Assembly (NCBI GenBank): GCA_003439945.1 | Contig: QVRM01005377.1 | Span: 728,596-792,595, forward strand | Length of the DNA stretch: 64,000 nucleotides | DNA from: Dermanyssus gallinae | Taxonomy: Eukaryota; Arthropoda; Arachnida; Mesostigmata; Dermanyssidae | Direction of reading: 5' to 3' | Shown: positions 1-30,110 of the stretch, piece by piece | Numbering within the stretch: position 1 is the first letter of the stretch | How the letters are laid out: the number at the start of each line of letters is the position of its first letter | Position numbers and translations under genes: made by a program | The notes under the pieces: model-generated | What the model was told of the DNA's origin: nothing | The model's input: only the letters and a program-made list of their open reading frames with translations | The model's database searches: none

Positions 1-1320
1 GCAATTTCCAATATCAATTTCTTGAGACGGTGGATTCGTGCACCAAAGCACACCTTCAAATCATGTTTTTCGATTTTTTCAGCTCCATTTTGACCGTTTC
101 AATCGTCGACTTGCGTGAGCAGAATCCTTTCAATTTAACTTATTTTCAGAAATAGGAATTCTCACACGGGATTCAGCCAGCATGTTTCACCAGCTTGATT
201 TAGATCTGTGGCAATAAAGCCTTCAGTGGTTTCAGCGCTGTGGACTGACGCGTTGTTGTGATGGAGGACTCGTTCCTAGAGACGCTTAGGGACTCTTCCT
301 GGAGAGGAGGACATCGACCAGCGACCATATCTTACCAGCCGATATGTGCGGGCGGAGAAGCTCGAATGCCTGGCAACAGCGAGCTCTCGAATTTGATCTG
401 AAGGTCATAAAAAAGTACCCCACTCTTAACACATGGAAAGCGTTTCTAGAACAATTGTCTTCATCCGGCTAGCGTTTCTGCTTCCTTCTGTGTCAAATCA
501 GGAGGTACACACTGAGCAGATTTTTTAGTGAGTCCAAAGTGGTCATGAATGAGCTTGTCAAGGGCCACGGCATACAAGCCTCGTTTAGCAAAACATGTCC
601 GATACGTTTTTGCGCGTCCTTTACGAGGTTTACCGAGACAGATTGAAGTGCCTTGTGTCGTACCATCCTTATACACAACTCAACAACTAAGATAGGGCTT
701 TATCTCAAATGGTAAACCAAAGTTCTCCGAAATACTTTAATGCACTAATCGTCGCTGGAGATTGTACCGTATAGCTGTACACAACCCATATTGTAGGTGT
801 GCCTGTTGTGCCACTGACCTGCGTGTGTTCGCCGTTTTCTCGCACTGTTGTCTGTGAATTTTTTTTTTTGGCCTAAACAAATATAGACCTAAACAGCCAC
901 TGGGTTGGGTTTTAACGCATACTCCACTACGGAAAAATTGCAAACAGTTTCTCAGGTTCCTATGTGCTTATATGTGTGTATATATATTACATATATGGTG
1001 CAGCAAGAGTCGCTTGAGGATTTCAAATATTTTGACACAAAAGACTAGAAAGAATGTATACTAGATACGGTCAAATTTTGATTTTATTGGAAAATGCCTT
1101 GCATGCTGTTATATAAGAAAAATTATATCAGGAAAATGACCGTTTCTAGATATTTTGACATCGCCTATACGAGATATACCATATTCGAAGACTTTTGGAC
1201 TTTTTTATTATAATGGAAATAGCAATTAACTCCTCACGTATGTGCGCACCGGGCTAGAAAAATTAGAAGTAACAACACATCACGTATCCTTAAGAATGAG
1301 ACTTGGAAATTCCATACACA
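1..1320. other. Gene-free stretch
   Basis: Apart from the possible transposase remnant at 219-263, short ORFs on the minus strand (461-943) show no domain. Ordinary AT-rich DNA is seen from 950 to 1240. Confidence 0.5.
219..263 (-). pseudogene. Possible transposase remnant (HHNNASVHSAE)
   Basis: The minus strand encodes HHNNASVHSAETTEG, reminiscent of the HHDNA-x-H block of mariner-like transposases. Neighbouring minus-strand ORFs (461-676) are not recognisable. Weak evidence. Confidence 0.25.
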
Positions 1321-1330
1321 GAAGCAGCGT

Positions 1331-1380
1331 TATGGAACGCCGCTTGACATACGTCGCTGTATGTCAAGCGGCGTGCCATA
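1331..1380. repeat. Hairpin: 21-bp inverted repeat, 8-nt loop
   Basis: Arms 1331-1351 and 1360-1380 pair with a single mismatch; the core is CGCCGCTTGACATA. The loop is 1352-1359. Directly followed by a second hairpin at 1392-1419. Confidence 0.85.
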
Positions 1381-1391
1381 ATGCCATAAGC

Positions 1392-1419
1392 GCCGACGCG
1401 CTTGCAATCACGCGTCGGC
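1392..1419. repeat. Hairpin: 9-bp perfect GC-rich stem
   Basis: GCCGACGCG (1392-1400) pairs with CGCGTCGGC (1411-1419) around a 10-nt loop. Confidence 0.8.
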
Positions 1420-1939
1420 ACATTTGGCGGAGACAGCTTGCAGTCTAGCTATGTCGCCGGCGAGTGAATGTCCTCTTTCGTTTGCAGAATTATATTAGAT
1501 AGGTTGATTTTGTGAGCTCGAACCTATTTAGTATTGTTACCTATTCACAATTGTTGCGATACGCTAACTATTCAACCTGTAGCGATCGACCTAAACAAAG
1601 TCGACCTGACGGCGATCCAGTATTCAATCCTATTTTTATTAGCGTCAAACATTCAATTGTGGTGAGGTCTAGTTGCTCCGTCACCTAACTCCCTCAGCTC
1701 GACTTGCCTAGACTATGGCGATCTTTCGGAACATGAGAGTGTCCATCATAGGTTGTCCCTTTTCCATCCAGTGTCACTGCCCCCCCCCCCCCCCCGTGTG
1801 TGCGATACTTCCGGTTTCGGGGAATGCCTCTTACCGTTGGTGGGACGTCCTTGATATTGTCCGACCCGTCTGATTTATGCAGGACACAGGCATCTTAGAC
1901 GGACCCGTCGTGTAGCGCAAAATTGTCAAAATTGTGTCG

Positions 1940-1942
<3 letters not shown>

Positions 1943-1984
<42 letters not shown>
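1943..1984. repeat. (TA)n microsatellite
   Basis: Uninterrupted TA dinucleotide run. No retroelement end recognised beside it. Confidence 0.95.
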
Positions 1985-1987
<3 letters not shown>

Positions 1988-4173
1988 TGTATGTATTTTA
2001 ATATATTAATATCTATTATTATAGCAGTTTAGACAATTTGGTGCCAGAAGACACACCGTGGACGCGGTAAGACAGTACCACTTTGCTCACGTCAGCCAAT
2101 AAACCATCTTGGAAGATGTACGGCCTCTCGGCAGCTATAGCATTTAACTGAGGTTCTACTTTGGTAGTGGAACTACTTGCTAGTACGGTAAAGATTTTAA
2201 ACAATTAGAGTAACATTTTTTAAGCAAAGAAACCCTTTATGCGACTTGGCGCAATTTGTTTTAACTTCCCCGCAATCAACTTGAAGCGGGGGAATCCTTA
2301 TCACCTTAGCAGCCTTTGATAACGCCTGCTGAGCTTTAAGGGCACGCAGGTCTGACATATCGTTCCCCTACTTATCCTCATGATGGACGCTAGCTTTTAG
2401 AGCAACACATTGGATCTTCCGAAATAAGCTTTTTAACTGACCTAACTACTTTAGGGTTCTATATGTTTAAGTTCTTTTGTGATTTTTCTTGCGAGTTGGT
2501 GGAACCCTTTTCAGACAACTTGAGACTACACACCTTTGTACAATATTCCTTACTGATAATCTCTGGTAACTAACGGAGTCCGCTATCTTGACTGGCAACC
2601 GGCACGAAGACACTTGAAAACGGCCGCTCCTTGATTATACTCTGCACGCTGTAGTTCTTGCTGGGTCAATTAAAGTTCTATGTATTATCAGATACCCCTG
2701 AAGCGTTTTAAGCGTAAACGGACATCGGCGCCCAGTGCGCCACCGGGCGTTATTTCGATTAATTCAAGTCGGCGTCAAAAATGTGTGAGATCGCCGATCT
2801 ATACCCTTTTACCATGGAGAAATCACAGAAAGTGGACCGTATTGGAAACTGTACAGCTAAACTTTGGTTGGCTGAAAAGCAGTTTAGTGAATGAGTCGTC
2901 TACCAAGAAGCCTAGGTTTCGAGGTTATCGCGTACGTGCGACCATCTCGACGCCCCTGGACTCTTTTATGCGTTTTTTGAAAAGCAAGATGTTTGCCAAT
3001 AAGCCCGCTACCATCACCGGGGTGATGGAAAATATTCGCCGGAAGATGCTGAAAATAACGTCCAATAAATACATTTTCCGTTTATGTATAGGTAACATTA
3101 GTACTAATGTACCTGCACCCGATCTTTTGTAGAGGCAAAGATCATTTCATTAACCAAGGAAAGCCTGTATGTGATTTTGGTTTATATTTCTGGTTTAGAA
3201 TAAGAAAATATGTTGGATAGAATCGATGCACCCTATAAATGCAAAATGAGAGTTAAACACTATATATATATATACACCCAATTTTCTTCTATAGGTGCTT
3301 CTTCCTGAGCAAAGCAGGTAACGAATCCTTCCTAGGCGCTACGTGTTTCGAACAACGCCTAAGAAGGATATTTTGCTTTACGGTTAAAATTTGGGCCCGG
3401 ATGGACGATACACCCAACGTCCTGGCAACTCCTTCCCTCTTGAGATAATAAAAGCCTCTTTTTTTCAACTAGACGCAAAGATATAAATTAAGTAGGAAAA
3501 GAGGACGGCATCAACTGAGGCTATAAGCACAGCAGTAATGGTAGTCCCAGGACTTACTACTCGTAGCAGTAGTGTTTTTCTAAGCACTCCGGTCCCCACC
3601 TTCCTTGACGCCAATTGGTTTCGCGTGTCATGTATGCCCTGCTTCCCACCTCTACGTGACGCGCTTTTCCTCCTGTCTTCTTTCGCCGCCTCTCTGTTCC
3701 TATTCCTCTTCAGCTAGTTTTCATTATCATTAGGTTTTCCGTGGCTCTCTTCTTCTCTCTCTCCCTATATTCTATCCCCCCGCCTTTCTCTCTCCTTCTC
3801 TCTCTGGGTAAGTGAGCGCTTGTGCATGCAGCGTCTCTTGACAACGTTTCCGTCCTGACATGGTATTCTCAGGTCTTGACAGAACAACAAGCGGGTGCAG
3901 CTGATATTCGAGTCGTCGCCTTGTCGCCTCACAGGCTCGGTCCTTGCTCATCGCGTTAAACGGCCAAGGCAATTAGGCTGGGCAGAAACAGCTATCGACG
4001 ACTCTGTTAGAGCCGCCGTTCAGATGTGCTGGCCAGTGGCAACGATATAAACGACTAAACGTACGTGTACATCTCTGCTTCATTATCTGCCAGTTAATAA
4101 CGGCAAACTCGAAGATTATATAGAAGAAAAGTTTTATAAAAATAACGAGAGGTATACAATTGGTGTATATCCG

Positions 4174-4226
<53 letters not shown>
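4174..4226. repeat. (TA)n microsatellite
   Basis: TA run with two G interruptions. Confidence 0.95.
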
Positions 4227-4228
<2 letters not shown>

Positions 4229-4399
4229 AAACATCTTATAGAAGATAAACTTTATAAAACCTATCACACCTTACAGAAGATAAACTTATCTACCAACAGA
4301 GTCAAGACATCTTAACAGTCTAGGGGCTAAACGTTTTTTAGCTTCAACGCGGGAACTCTATGCAAGAATGGTTCCCATGTCGAGGAGAATAAAAGCGCA

Positions 4400-4860
4400 T
4401 TCAGGTTTTATGAACAGGAACAACATTGAACAAGCTTCGGTCGGTCATGAGAGGCAAATCCGGCCTAATAAAACACGAACCCGCCGCCGATGTTGTCGGC
4501 AAACTCCTAGAGCAACTAAGGGAAAAAGCATACCTGGATCCGGCAGTCCACGCGGTCCCACAGGCCATGGCTGTGTGTATGAGAGGTTTAGATGACTCAA
4601 TTGAGCCTAAAGACATTCCCTAGTAGCTTACCGGTACTCCAGAAATGGCGCTTAGCTTTGGACCCCTAACTTTAAAAAAATAAGAATAACAATTGGTCAT
4701 GTGTCGTTAAAGTGCCCCCTGAGAGCCTAAACCCTACACCAGATTAACCTCCCAGCTAAGATCGATGCTTCAAATGCGAAGGATTCGAGCACATCCGAAA
4801 GAGATCCCACGGGCCTCTTTGGCTATGCACCTCAAGCCTTCGCGCTAACGGCGACCGAAG
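4400..4860 (+). pseudogene. Gag-like ORF1 remnant of an R1/I-group non-LTR element
   Basis: The ORF 4426-4623 reads DVVGKLLEQLREKAYLD and AVCMRGLDDSIEPKDI, like the region before the zinc knuckles of R1-group ORF1. About 150 bases on, CFKCEGFEHIRKRS (about 4766-4807) is a CCHC knuckle C-x2-C-x4-H-x4-S whose last Cys has become Ser. Frameshifts separate the parts. No RT follows directly. Confidence 0.5.
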
Positions 4861-5499
4861 ATAAACATAAGGACTTAGTTACTGCAGGCAAAACTCCACA
4901 TGATTGGTAGCGTCTTAGTTTGCGGCCGAAATAAACTACCCTTCGAGGCTCACAACATAATTAGCTTGGACCCCACGTTAGAACAACTTGTCTGAGTGTT
5001 TCCTACGAGGATATTTTGCACCTCAACTTGGACACTGTACACACTTTGCATTCATTACTACTTTCGATCTTGCAGGTGACTAGGTGTTCCTCTGTCCGAA
5101 CTCCACGTGACCAAAGTGCAAGCATTTCCTTGACGAACTCGACGATAGTATGATTAACCGCAAACCCCATATTCAAGATTGCGTTCAGGATAGCCGTTTA
5201 GAGATAGGTGACGTTCTCTGTGCAGTAACGTGCACAAGCTGTACCCTCTGGCTAAATCGAAGTCAAGATCTGGTCGTATTTATGTTTACGTTAATACTAT
5301 GGAGAAAGCCCATAAGGCGGTGTAGATATCGACTCCTCTCGCTGGATCTTGAGTGCAATGATCTGGTTGATACCGTGCCCGAATAGACAGAATCAATAAA
5401 AGTTCCATTTCTGTCTGCTTGAACAGATCGATCTCTAGAAATAGAGCGATACTGCTTATGAAGTAACTACCGGTTGATGCGTGCCTACTTTTAAGGACG

Positions 5500-5600
5500 C
5501 ATAAAGTTATTATGTGCGCGGGAGCTCCAGTGTCCTGCTGTAAGCGCCTAAGACTAGGCCATATTGCTGCTAACTGCCGCAACGGGATTACGTATAGATT
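5500..5600 (+). pseudogene. Possible second gag zinc-knuckle remnant
   Basis: The frame reads SCCKRLRLGHIAANCRN, like a CCHC knuckle C-x2-C-x4-H-x4-C with the second Cys changed to Arg. It may belong to the remnant at 4.4-4.9 kb or to another copy. Confidence 0.35.
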
Positions 5601-5943
5601 ATGTGACTCATTGTTAGGCTAGATCTCATATTTGCCTTAGAAGGAAAGCCGAGTAGAGGATTCACGAGGAATTAGTAAAGTGAAACAATTTGCAATATCC
5701 AGTTCAAGCAAATGGTCTTCAAAGTGCTAACAAAATTGTATATAAATTAATTTGAAGATTCTGTATAGCAGCATATGGTTAACTCTATTTTAAACATCCA
5801 CCGCATCATAAAAGTCATATCGGTACCTATGTTCCGTGATCTAGCCACCTTGAGGGGAGCACTAGGCGTCTGGAAGAATTGTTGACCGTTCAAGACGACA
5901 GGCCTTAAAAGGCATCACCACTACTATGGTGTAAGATAGATTT

Positions 5944-6060
5944 TGCTATATGGATAGATATATTTATTATTCGCTTGATATGCATACCTAGATACACATG
6001 TCACCCTTTTACATCAGAGGCAGCACAGGTGGACATGATAGGATATTAAGGGTTGACCTA
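5944..6060 (+). repeat. Interspersed repeat Y, copy 1
   Basis: Shares GCATACCTA, then ACACATGTCACCCTTTT and ATCAG-GGC with four other sites in the window. Orientation is defined here as +. Confidence 0.7.
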
Positions 6061-6226
6061 ACAGGCCTGGTGAGAGCGTAGTCAGCTTTGTCGCTGACTC
6101 CCAGCAGGATAGCCTAGCATCTATAGCTCAGAGAAAATTCTGTTTAACAACAGAGATTGAATTGGCGACAGATGACAGTCATGACTAGCGCACTAGCTCA
6201 GTGACTCTGCAAATGACGGCTTTTCT

Positions 6227-6247
6227 ACATTTAGTTATAAAATAAAC

Positions 6248-6294
<47 letters not shown>

Positions 6295-6313
6295 TTAGTT
6301 ATAAAATAAACTA

Positions 6314-6352
<39 letters not shown>
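6227..6352. repeat. Tandem duplication of a short unit plus (TA)n
   Basis: The unit ATTTAGTTATAAAATAAACT followed by a TA run occurs twice in a row (TA runs about 6254-6291 and 6317-6351). Confidence 0.9.
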
Positions 6353-7559
6353 GAAACATTTTCTTATTTATCTCCAACAAATGACGCCAAAAAGTAAAAG
6401 TTGTTATCTATCAGCTAAAACATATGCATTCAACGCGTGATTGAATGACATATATATAAGTCGCCTTCTAGTAACCCGAAGTAGCGCAACGGGTTGTGTC
6501 GATTACAAATATTTACGGCACGAACGGCCTATCAAATGTGTCTACCGCTATATCTCGTTAGTTATGTTTTAATCTTTTTTATTACTGTATATATCTATGC
6601 TTGTGTGTTTGCCCCCCCACCCCCCACGCCTGGAAAGCCATAATCATTGAAATATTTTCTTCAATCTTTTGTTTCTTAAGGACAGACAAGCATTTCGATG
6701 CATTGGATGCTTTAAACTGAACTTTGGACCGCAGTACCTACGTCTCTATTTCCTACCCAAGATTTCTGCCTCTCTCTCGTTCGCTCTCTTTTGCTGTCTC
6801 TTTGTTGTTGTCGCGTTCTATTGAGCGCATTCACTCCGTCTAGTGGTTCTCATTAGAGATCTCAAATGATCGTGTCTTTTGCATCGATACGAGTGGGCAG
6901 CATTCGAAAAACGTCCATTTTGTCAAGGGTCGCCAAAAGGAAAACGAAAGTAACGTTGGCCGGTCTACTGACTGACCGGCTTCCACCTCTTTGTCTTTAT
7001 CTCTTGGCTATCTACCCTTGTTTTGTTTGTAGCCTCCCTCTTTCTTAACCAGTCATTCGTCAGGTCACGATCGAGGGACCTATCGAGGGGTACCCTCTAT
7101 CGAACGACCAGCCGACCAATCATCCAACCAACAAAGCTGTCCGTAGTCTTTACTGGCCACTTACTACTACTACTACAACGAGTCGTAGTACTAGGCGTGC
7201 TACCACTCTGCCATTATAGTATGTCAGTGCTGCTTATTGCTCCTTTGACCATCAGTATTCGATGCATGCAGTCGTGTACGAGGCAAGCACGCATTTCACC
7301 TCCTAGCATCGTCGTGCCAATTCAACCGTGTGCGAGCCTGTCGTCGTAACTGCAAGAAAGACAACGGTAGGCTCTGTGGTCTCCACGTTTACACGCATGT
7401 CCTTGCGTACAGCCGTTTCTAACACGATCAACAGAAACGACAGCAGCAGCAGCAACAGCCATAGTCGAATCAATTCCCTATTCTAGTGTGTTACCACCGG
7501 GTGCCGGTTAGATACCAATCGGATACCACCGGGGTAAGCCTGGTGGCCTCAGCAACATC

Positions 7560-27045
<19,486 letters not shown>

Positions 27046-27047
<2 letters not shown>

Positions 27048-27051
27048 TAAA
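27046..27051 (+). promoter_or_regulatory. Candidate polyadenylation signal AATAAA overlapping the stop codon
   Basis: AATAAA begins on the second base of the TAA stop of the sulfatase gene. If used, the 3'UTR would be only a few tens of bases. No other canonical signal lies close downstream, but usage is an inference. Confidence 0.5.
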
Positions 27052-27708
27052 CGAAGCAATGTGTAAGATGTCATATAGTCTGCAGTGCTAACGGCGTGAT
27101 ATACGTGTATACAGAAATATGCATACTTAGCATAGATAAAGCAATAGTCGCCTTGTGTGAAGTGTAACGAAGTTACTAGGCTAACAGATGTCCCTATTAT
27201 TTACTAGTAACCAAAGGATGCACGTTTTAGAACTCAACCCAGTGCTGTGCTTTGCAAATATACCGAGACTGAAAACGACGGACCTTCTTGCGCACCTCCG
27301 AGTGACGCTTTCCTTTGCCTGCTGCAGACATATTGTTTATCAAACTTATCATTTGCCATCGTCCTCATATGAGGCGAGCAACAATATTAACGCAACCAAT
27401 AAAAAACAAATTTACAGTTCTAGTTGTCGTTTTGATCCGGTAAAGTCGACGCCTGCTGGTGAACAATGTGCTTTGGGAAACACGACTAGTCTTCTTGCTC
27501 CAATCCGCTTCGACACTCGGATATAGCTAAGTCCAATGTCTAGTGTGCAACCAAACAGCTTCCTGTCCGTTTGCTGAAGTTGCATGACGTCCTAAAAAAG
27601 CCTGTCGATATTATTCTTGCGACACCCTTTCCTAAGAGAAAAGGCATGCATCTCCACAAATTTTCTAAATCTGTTCAGAAAACCTGAGGCCGTTGTTACA
27701 GTCGAATG
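27052..27708. other. Stretch downstream of the sulfatase gene
   Basis: 3' flank of the gene. A 112-codon ORF at 27188-27526 is not recognisable. Confidence 0.5.
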
Positions 27709-27734
27709 TATATATATATATATATATATATATA
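27709..27734. repeat. (TA)n microsatellite
   Basis: TA run about 65 bp before the 2A-like ORF1 remnant. Confidence 0.9.
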
Positions 27735-27774
27735 ATCAATTCAACTGTATACAAAGCATATCAATGTATATATG

Positions 27775-27989
27775 ATATTTCTGTCGATCTTGATCGACAC
27801 GATATTGGAGGCGACATTGAAACCAACCCTGCTTCTCCCTTAGTGACTTGCGAAGAACAGTTTCAGCGGGCCATGCCGAAAACCCTTTGTGAAAGCTGCA
27901 ACAAATACGCCCACACCTACTGCAGTTTCACCGTGAATACAACTAAATCTACTCCAGCAAGAAGTTGTGCAATTATGCCAGAAAACTAA
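27775..27989 (+). pseudogene. Non-LTR ORF1 remnant with 2A-like motif and zinc finger
   Basis: From 27801 the frame reads GGDIETNPAS. This resembles the D-x-E-x-NPGP core of 2A-type ribosome-skipping sequences, with the final GP replaced by AS. Then comes a Cys/His-rich stretch LCESCNKYAHTYCS, like the PHD-type finger at the start of ORF1 or ORF2 in some CR1/L2/jockey-like elements. The frame ends at 27989 and no RT follows. The Gly-Pro loss means the 2A reaction should not work. Confidence 0.55.
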
Positions 27990-29160
27990 AAAATATTATT
28001 ATACGTATTACGATTACATTTCTTCAGATACCTTTTCTGTGTCTGTGATGCTTTTCAATATACCAAGTTCAGCTTTCATAATAAAACAAAACTCCGAGCA
28101 TAGACAATAATTTCATTAGCGTAATTTTCCATAACACTAAAAAAGTTAAAATCTAAGTTTGCTCTGCAGACAAACAAAAAAAACAGCACCCATTCATATG
28201 CGTAGCCCAAGCCATTTGTGATTATAACCTTATATTAGTTCAGTTAAACTGTTTAACACAATTCTAGCAAATGTAACTGAAGCTGCAATTCATACGCACG
28301 AATGTGTATATTGGTACACCACCATTAGACTTCAGAATAAGCATACTGCCGCATACAGTTGGGTTACTTCTACTGTCGATCTTGACCCAATAGCGAACTT
28401 CGATCGGTGCTGATATAATCGGTAATTATTTTGCATGTATCGAAACTAGTTGGAGAGGCTTGGCGTTAGCGCGACGCGTGAGGGCACTACGATCCAGGCC
28501 ATCGCAATATGCGGACGGACTCCATCATTAGCACAGTACTAAGCTGTGAAAAAACACAGCCTTATAAACCATATACTTGTTTTAACAGTGGAACTTACTG
28601 GCCACCGCTGGCGAGCGGATTATTTCACCTAATTTGCAGATTATCCGCTTTCTATGTAAGCACGCCTTCCTAAACAAATCACAAGGTCACAACAGGAAAG
28701 TGCAGGTGTGTGTGTGTGTTATATGGTTAGACATTTTCCCGCGCATCTTATTCGCGCATATTCGGGTAGTTGTGCAGTTCGGCATGTTTTTTCTCATCAT
28801 TACAGCGTCTAAGTAATTTATTGTTTTGTCGGTTTCGAAACCTTATTAATGCTTTACCGGGCGTGCATACGTTGAGGGGAACATAGCAATTCATTTTGTT
28901 AGGTCACGCAACAGAAGATAAATCTGTTGGTATGGGTCACGCGAAGCGACTCCCGCAACAAGACTGAGAATCATGACTAGAGTAGACACAGTACTGGCCC
29001 ATCAACAGTTGAACCCCCAAAATGCTCGTGTTTGATTTATGTCCGTTTTCTGAGTCTGCTTATTTCGATACCTGGTGGATGAAACGTTGTTAAATCTATA
29101 CGCATGCGCGACGAAATCGAGCTTAAAACAACGTCGGTACATACTCTCTCTTTCTCTCTA
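27990..29160. other. Gene-free stretch
   Basis: AT-rich DNA with short GT and CT runs. No coding signal. Confidence 0.5.
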
Positions 29161-29164
29161 TCTC

Positions 29165-30110
29165 TCTCTATGTATATATAGTCTCCCAGAAATATTTCGG
29201 AAGCGACACAAAGAATTGTAGAGCTCGTTAACGCACATATTTTCCAATAGAACATGGTCTGTGAGCAGTCTTGTTGCGGAGTGAGAGTAAAATTACAAGA
29301 ATTTGTGACACTGATGTTTTTGCCCGACATAGGCGCATAAAATGTGCAATTGCGAGGCAACTAGTCCTATACAGAAACTAAGCACACCGTTGTGTTCGTG
29401 AGAAAGTTCTTTATTAGCTTTCACACCAAGTACCTCAAAATCATTCCCTTACGACTACTCACAGCGCTTAAAACTAACACATTCGGGCGAACGCTTATTT
29501 CATGACGATCAGTTGGTTTTTAGCAAGATTTTTCGGCGGAATGTGGGATTAAGTGCATGCATAAATGAGTGTGTGGCGATGTTCACAACCGCCGGCGTGT
29601 CGCGCGACAGCCGCAGCGTTGCCTCAATGTCATTTATGCATGCACCTAATCTAGACATAAGTTTGGTACCAAAATGATCGTCAGATGCAAGAAATGTTCG
29701 TTTGCCTGAATGTGTCAGTTTTCAGCGCTGTGAGTGGTCGTAAGGTCATGATTTTGAGGTATTTGGCGTGTAAGCTAGTATAGAACTTCCTTCTTCGCGA
29801 ATTCTCTGATAACTCACCATGTCGCATCTTCTGACCGGCGTTATATGTTCTGTTATGAACGAACACGACGGTGTGCTTAGTTTCTGTACAAAATGACTGG
29901 TTGTCTCGCAATTGCACATTTTATGCTTTTATCTGTGTCTATATGTCGGGTAAAAACACGAGTGCCACAAATTGAAGTAATTCCACTCTCACTCCAAAAC
30001 AAGACTTCTTAGAGACCATGTTCTATTGAAAAAAAATGCTTTAGCGACCTCCACTATTCCTTATATCTCTTCCGAAATCTTTCTGAGGAGAGACCCTGTA
30101 TATATGTAAA
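29165..30110. mobile_element. Foldback element: about 0.95 kb imperfect inverted repeat
   Basis: The left arm (about 29165-29570) is mirrored by the right arm (about 29632-30110) across almost its whole length. Matching landmarks: ATTTCGGAAG, AATAGAACATGGTCT, AAATGTGCAATTGCGAG, CAGAAACTAAGCACACCGT, CCTCAAAATCAT and GTGCATGCATAAATGA on opposite strands. The outer ends sit in TATATA-rich DNA and the right end reads ACAGGGTCTCTCC inward. The unpaired centre is about 60 bp. No transposase is visible. Confidence 0.8.

Larger units (their letters stand above)
1420..4360. other. Gene-free stretch with C-run and TA tracts
   Basis: Holds a homopolymer C run (about 1781-1795), (TA)n at 1943-1984 and 4174-4226, and pyrimidine-rich DNA at 3650-3800. 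One 150-codon ORF (2680-3132, +) is longer than its neighbours; it is Arg/Lys-rich at the start and matches no family I know. Confidence 0.5.
5600..7559. other. Gene-free stretch upstream of the sulfatase gene
   Basis: Holds repeat Y copy 1, two TA tracts and pyrimidine-rich DNA at 6750-6850. The 5'UTR and promoter of the sulfatase gene should lie in the last part, but no TATA box or initiator can be assigned. Small ORFs at 6866-7349 look accidental. Confidence 0.5.

Noticed and set aside
2680..3132. 150-codon ORF as a host gene or transposase
   Set aside because: No recognisable motif in this or neighbouring frames; kept only as a remark in the gene-free stretch.
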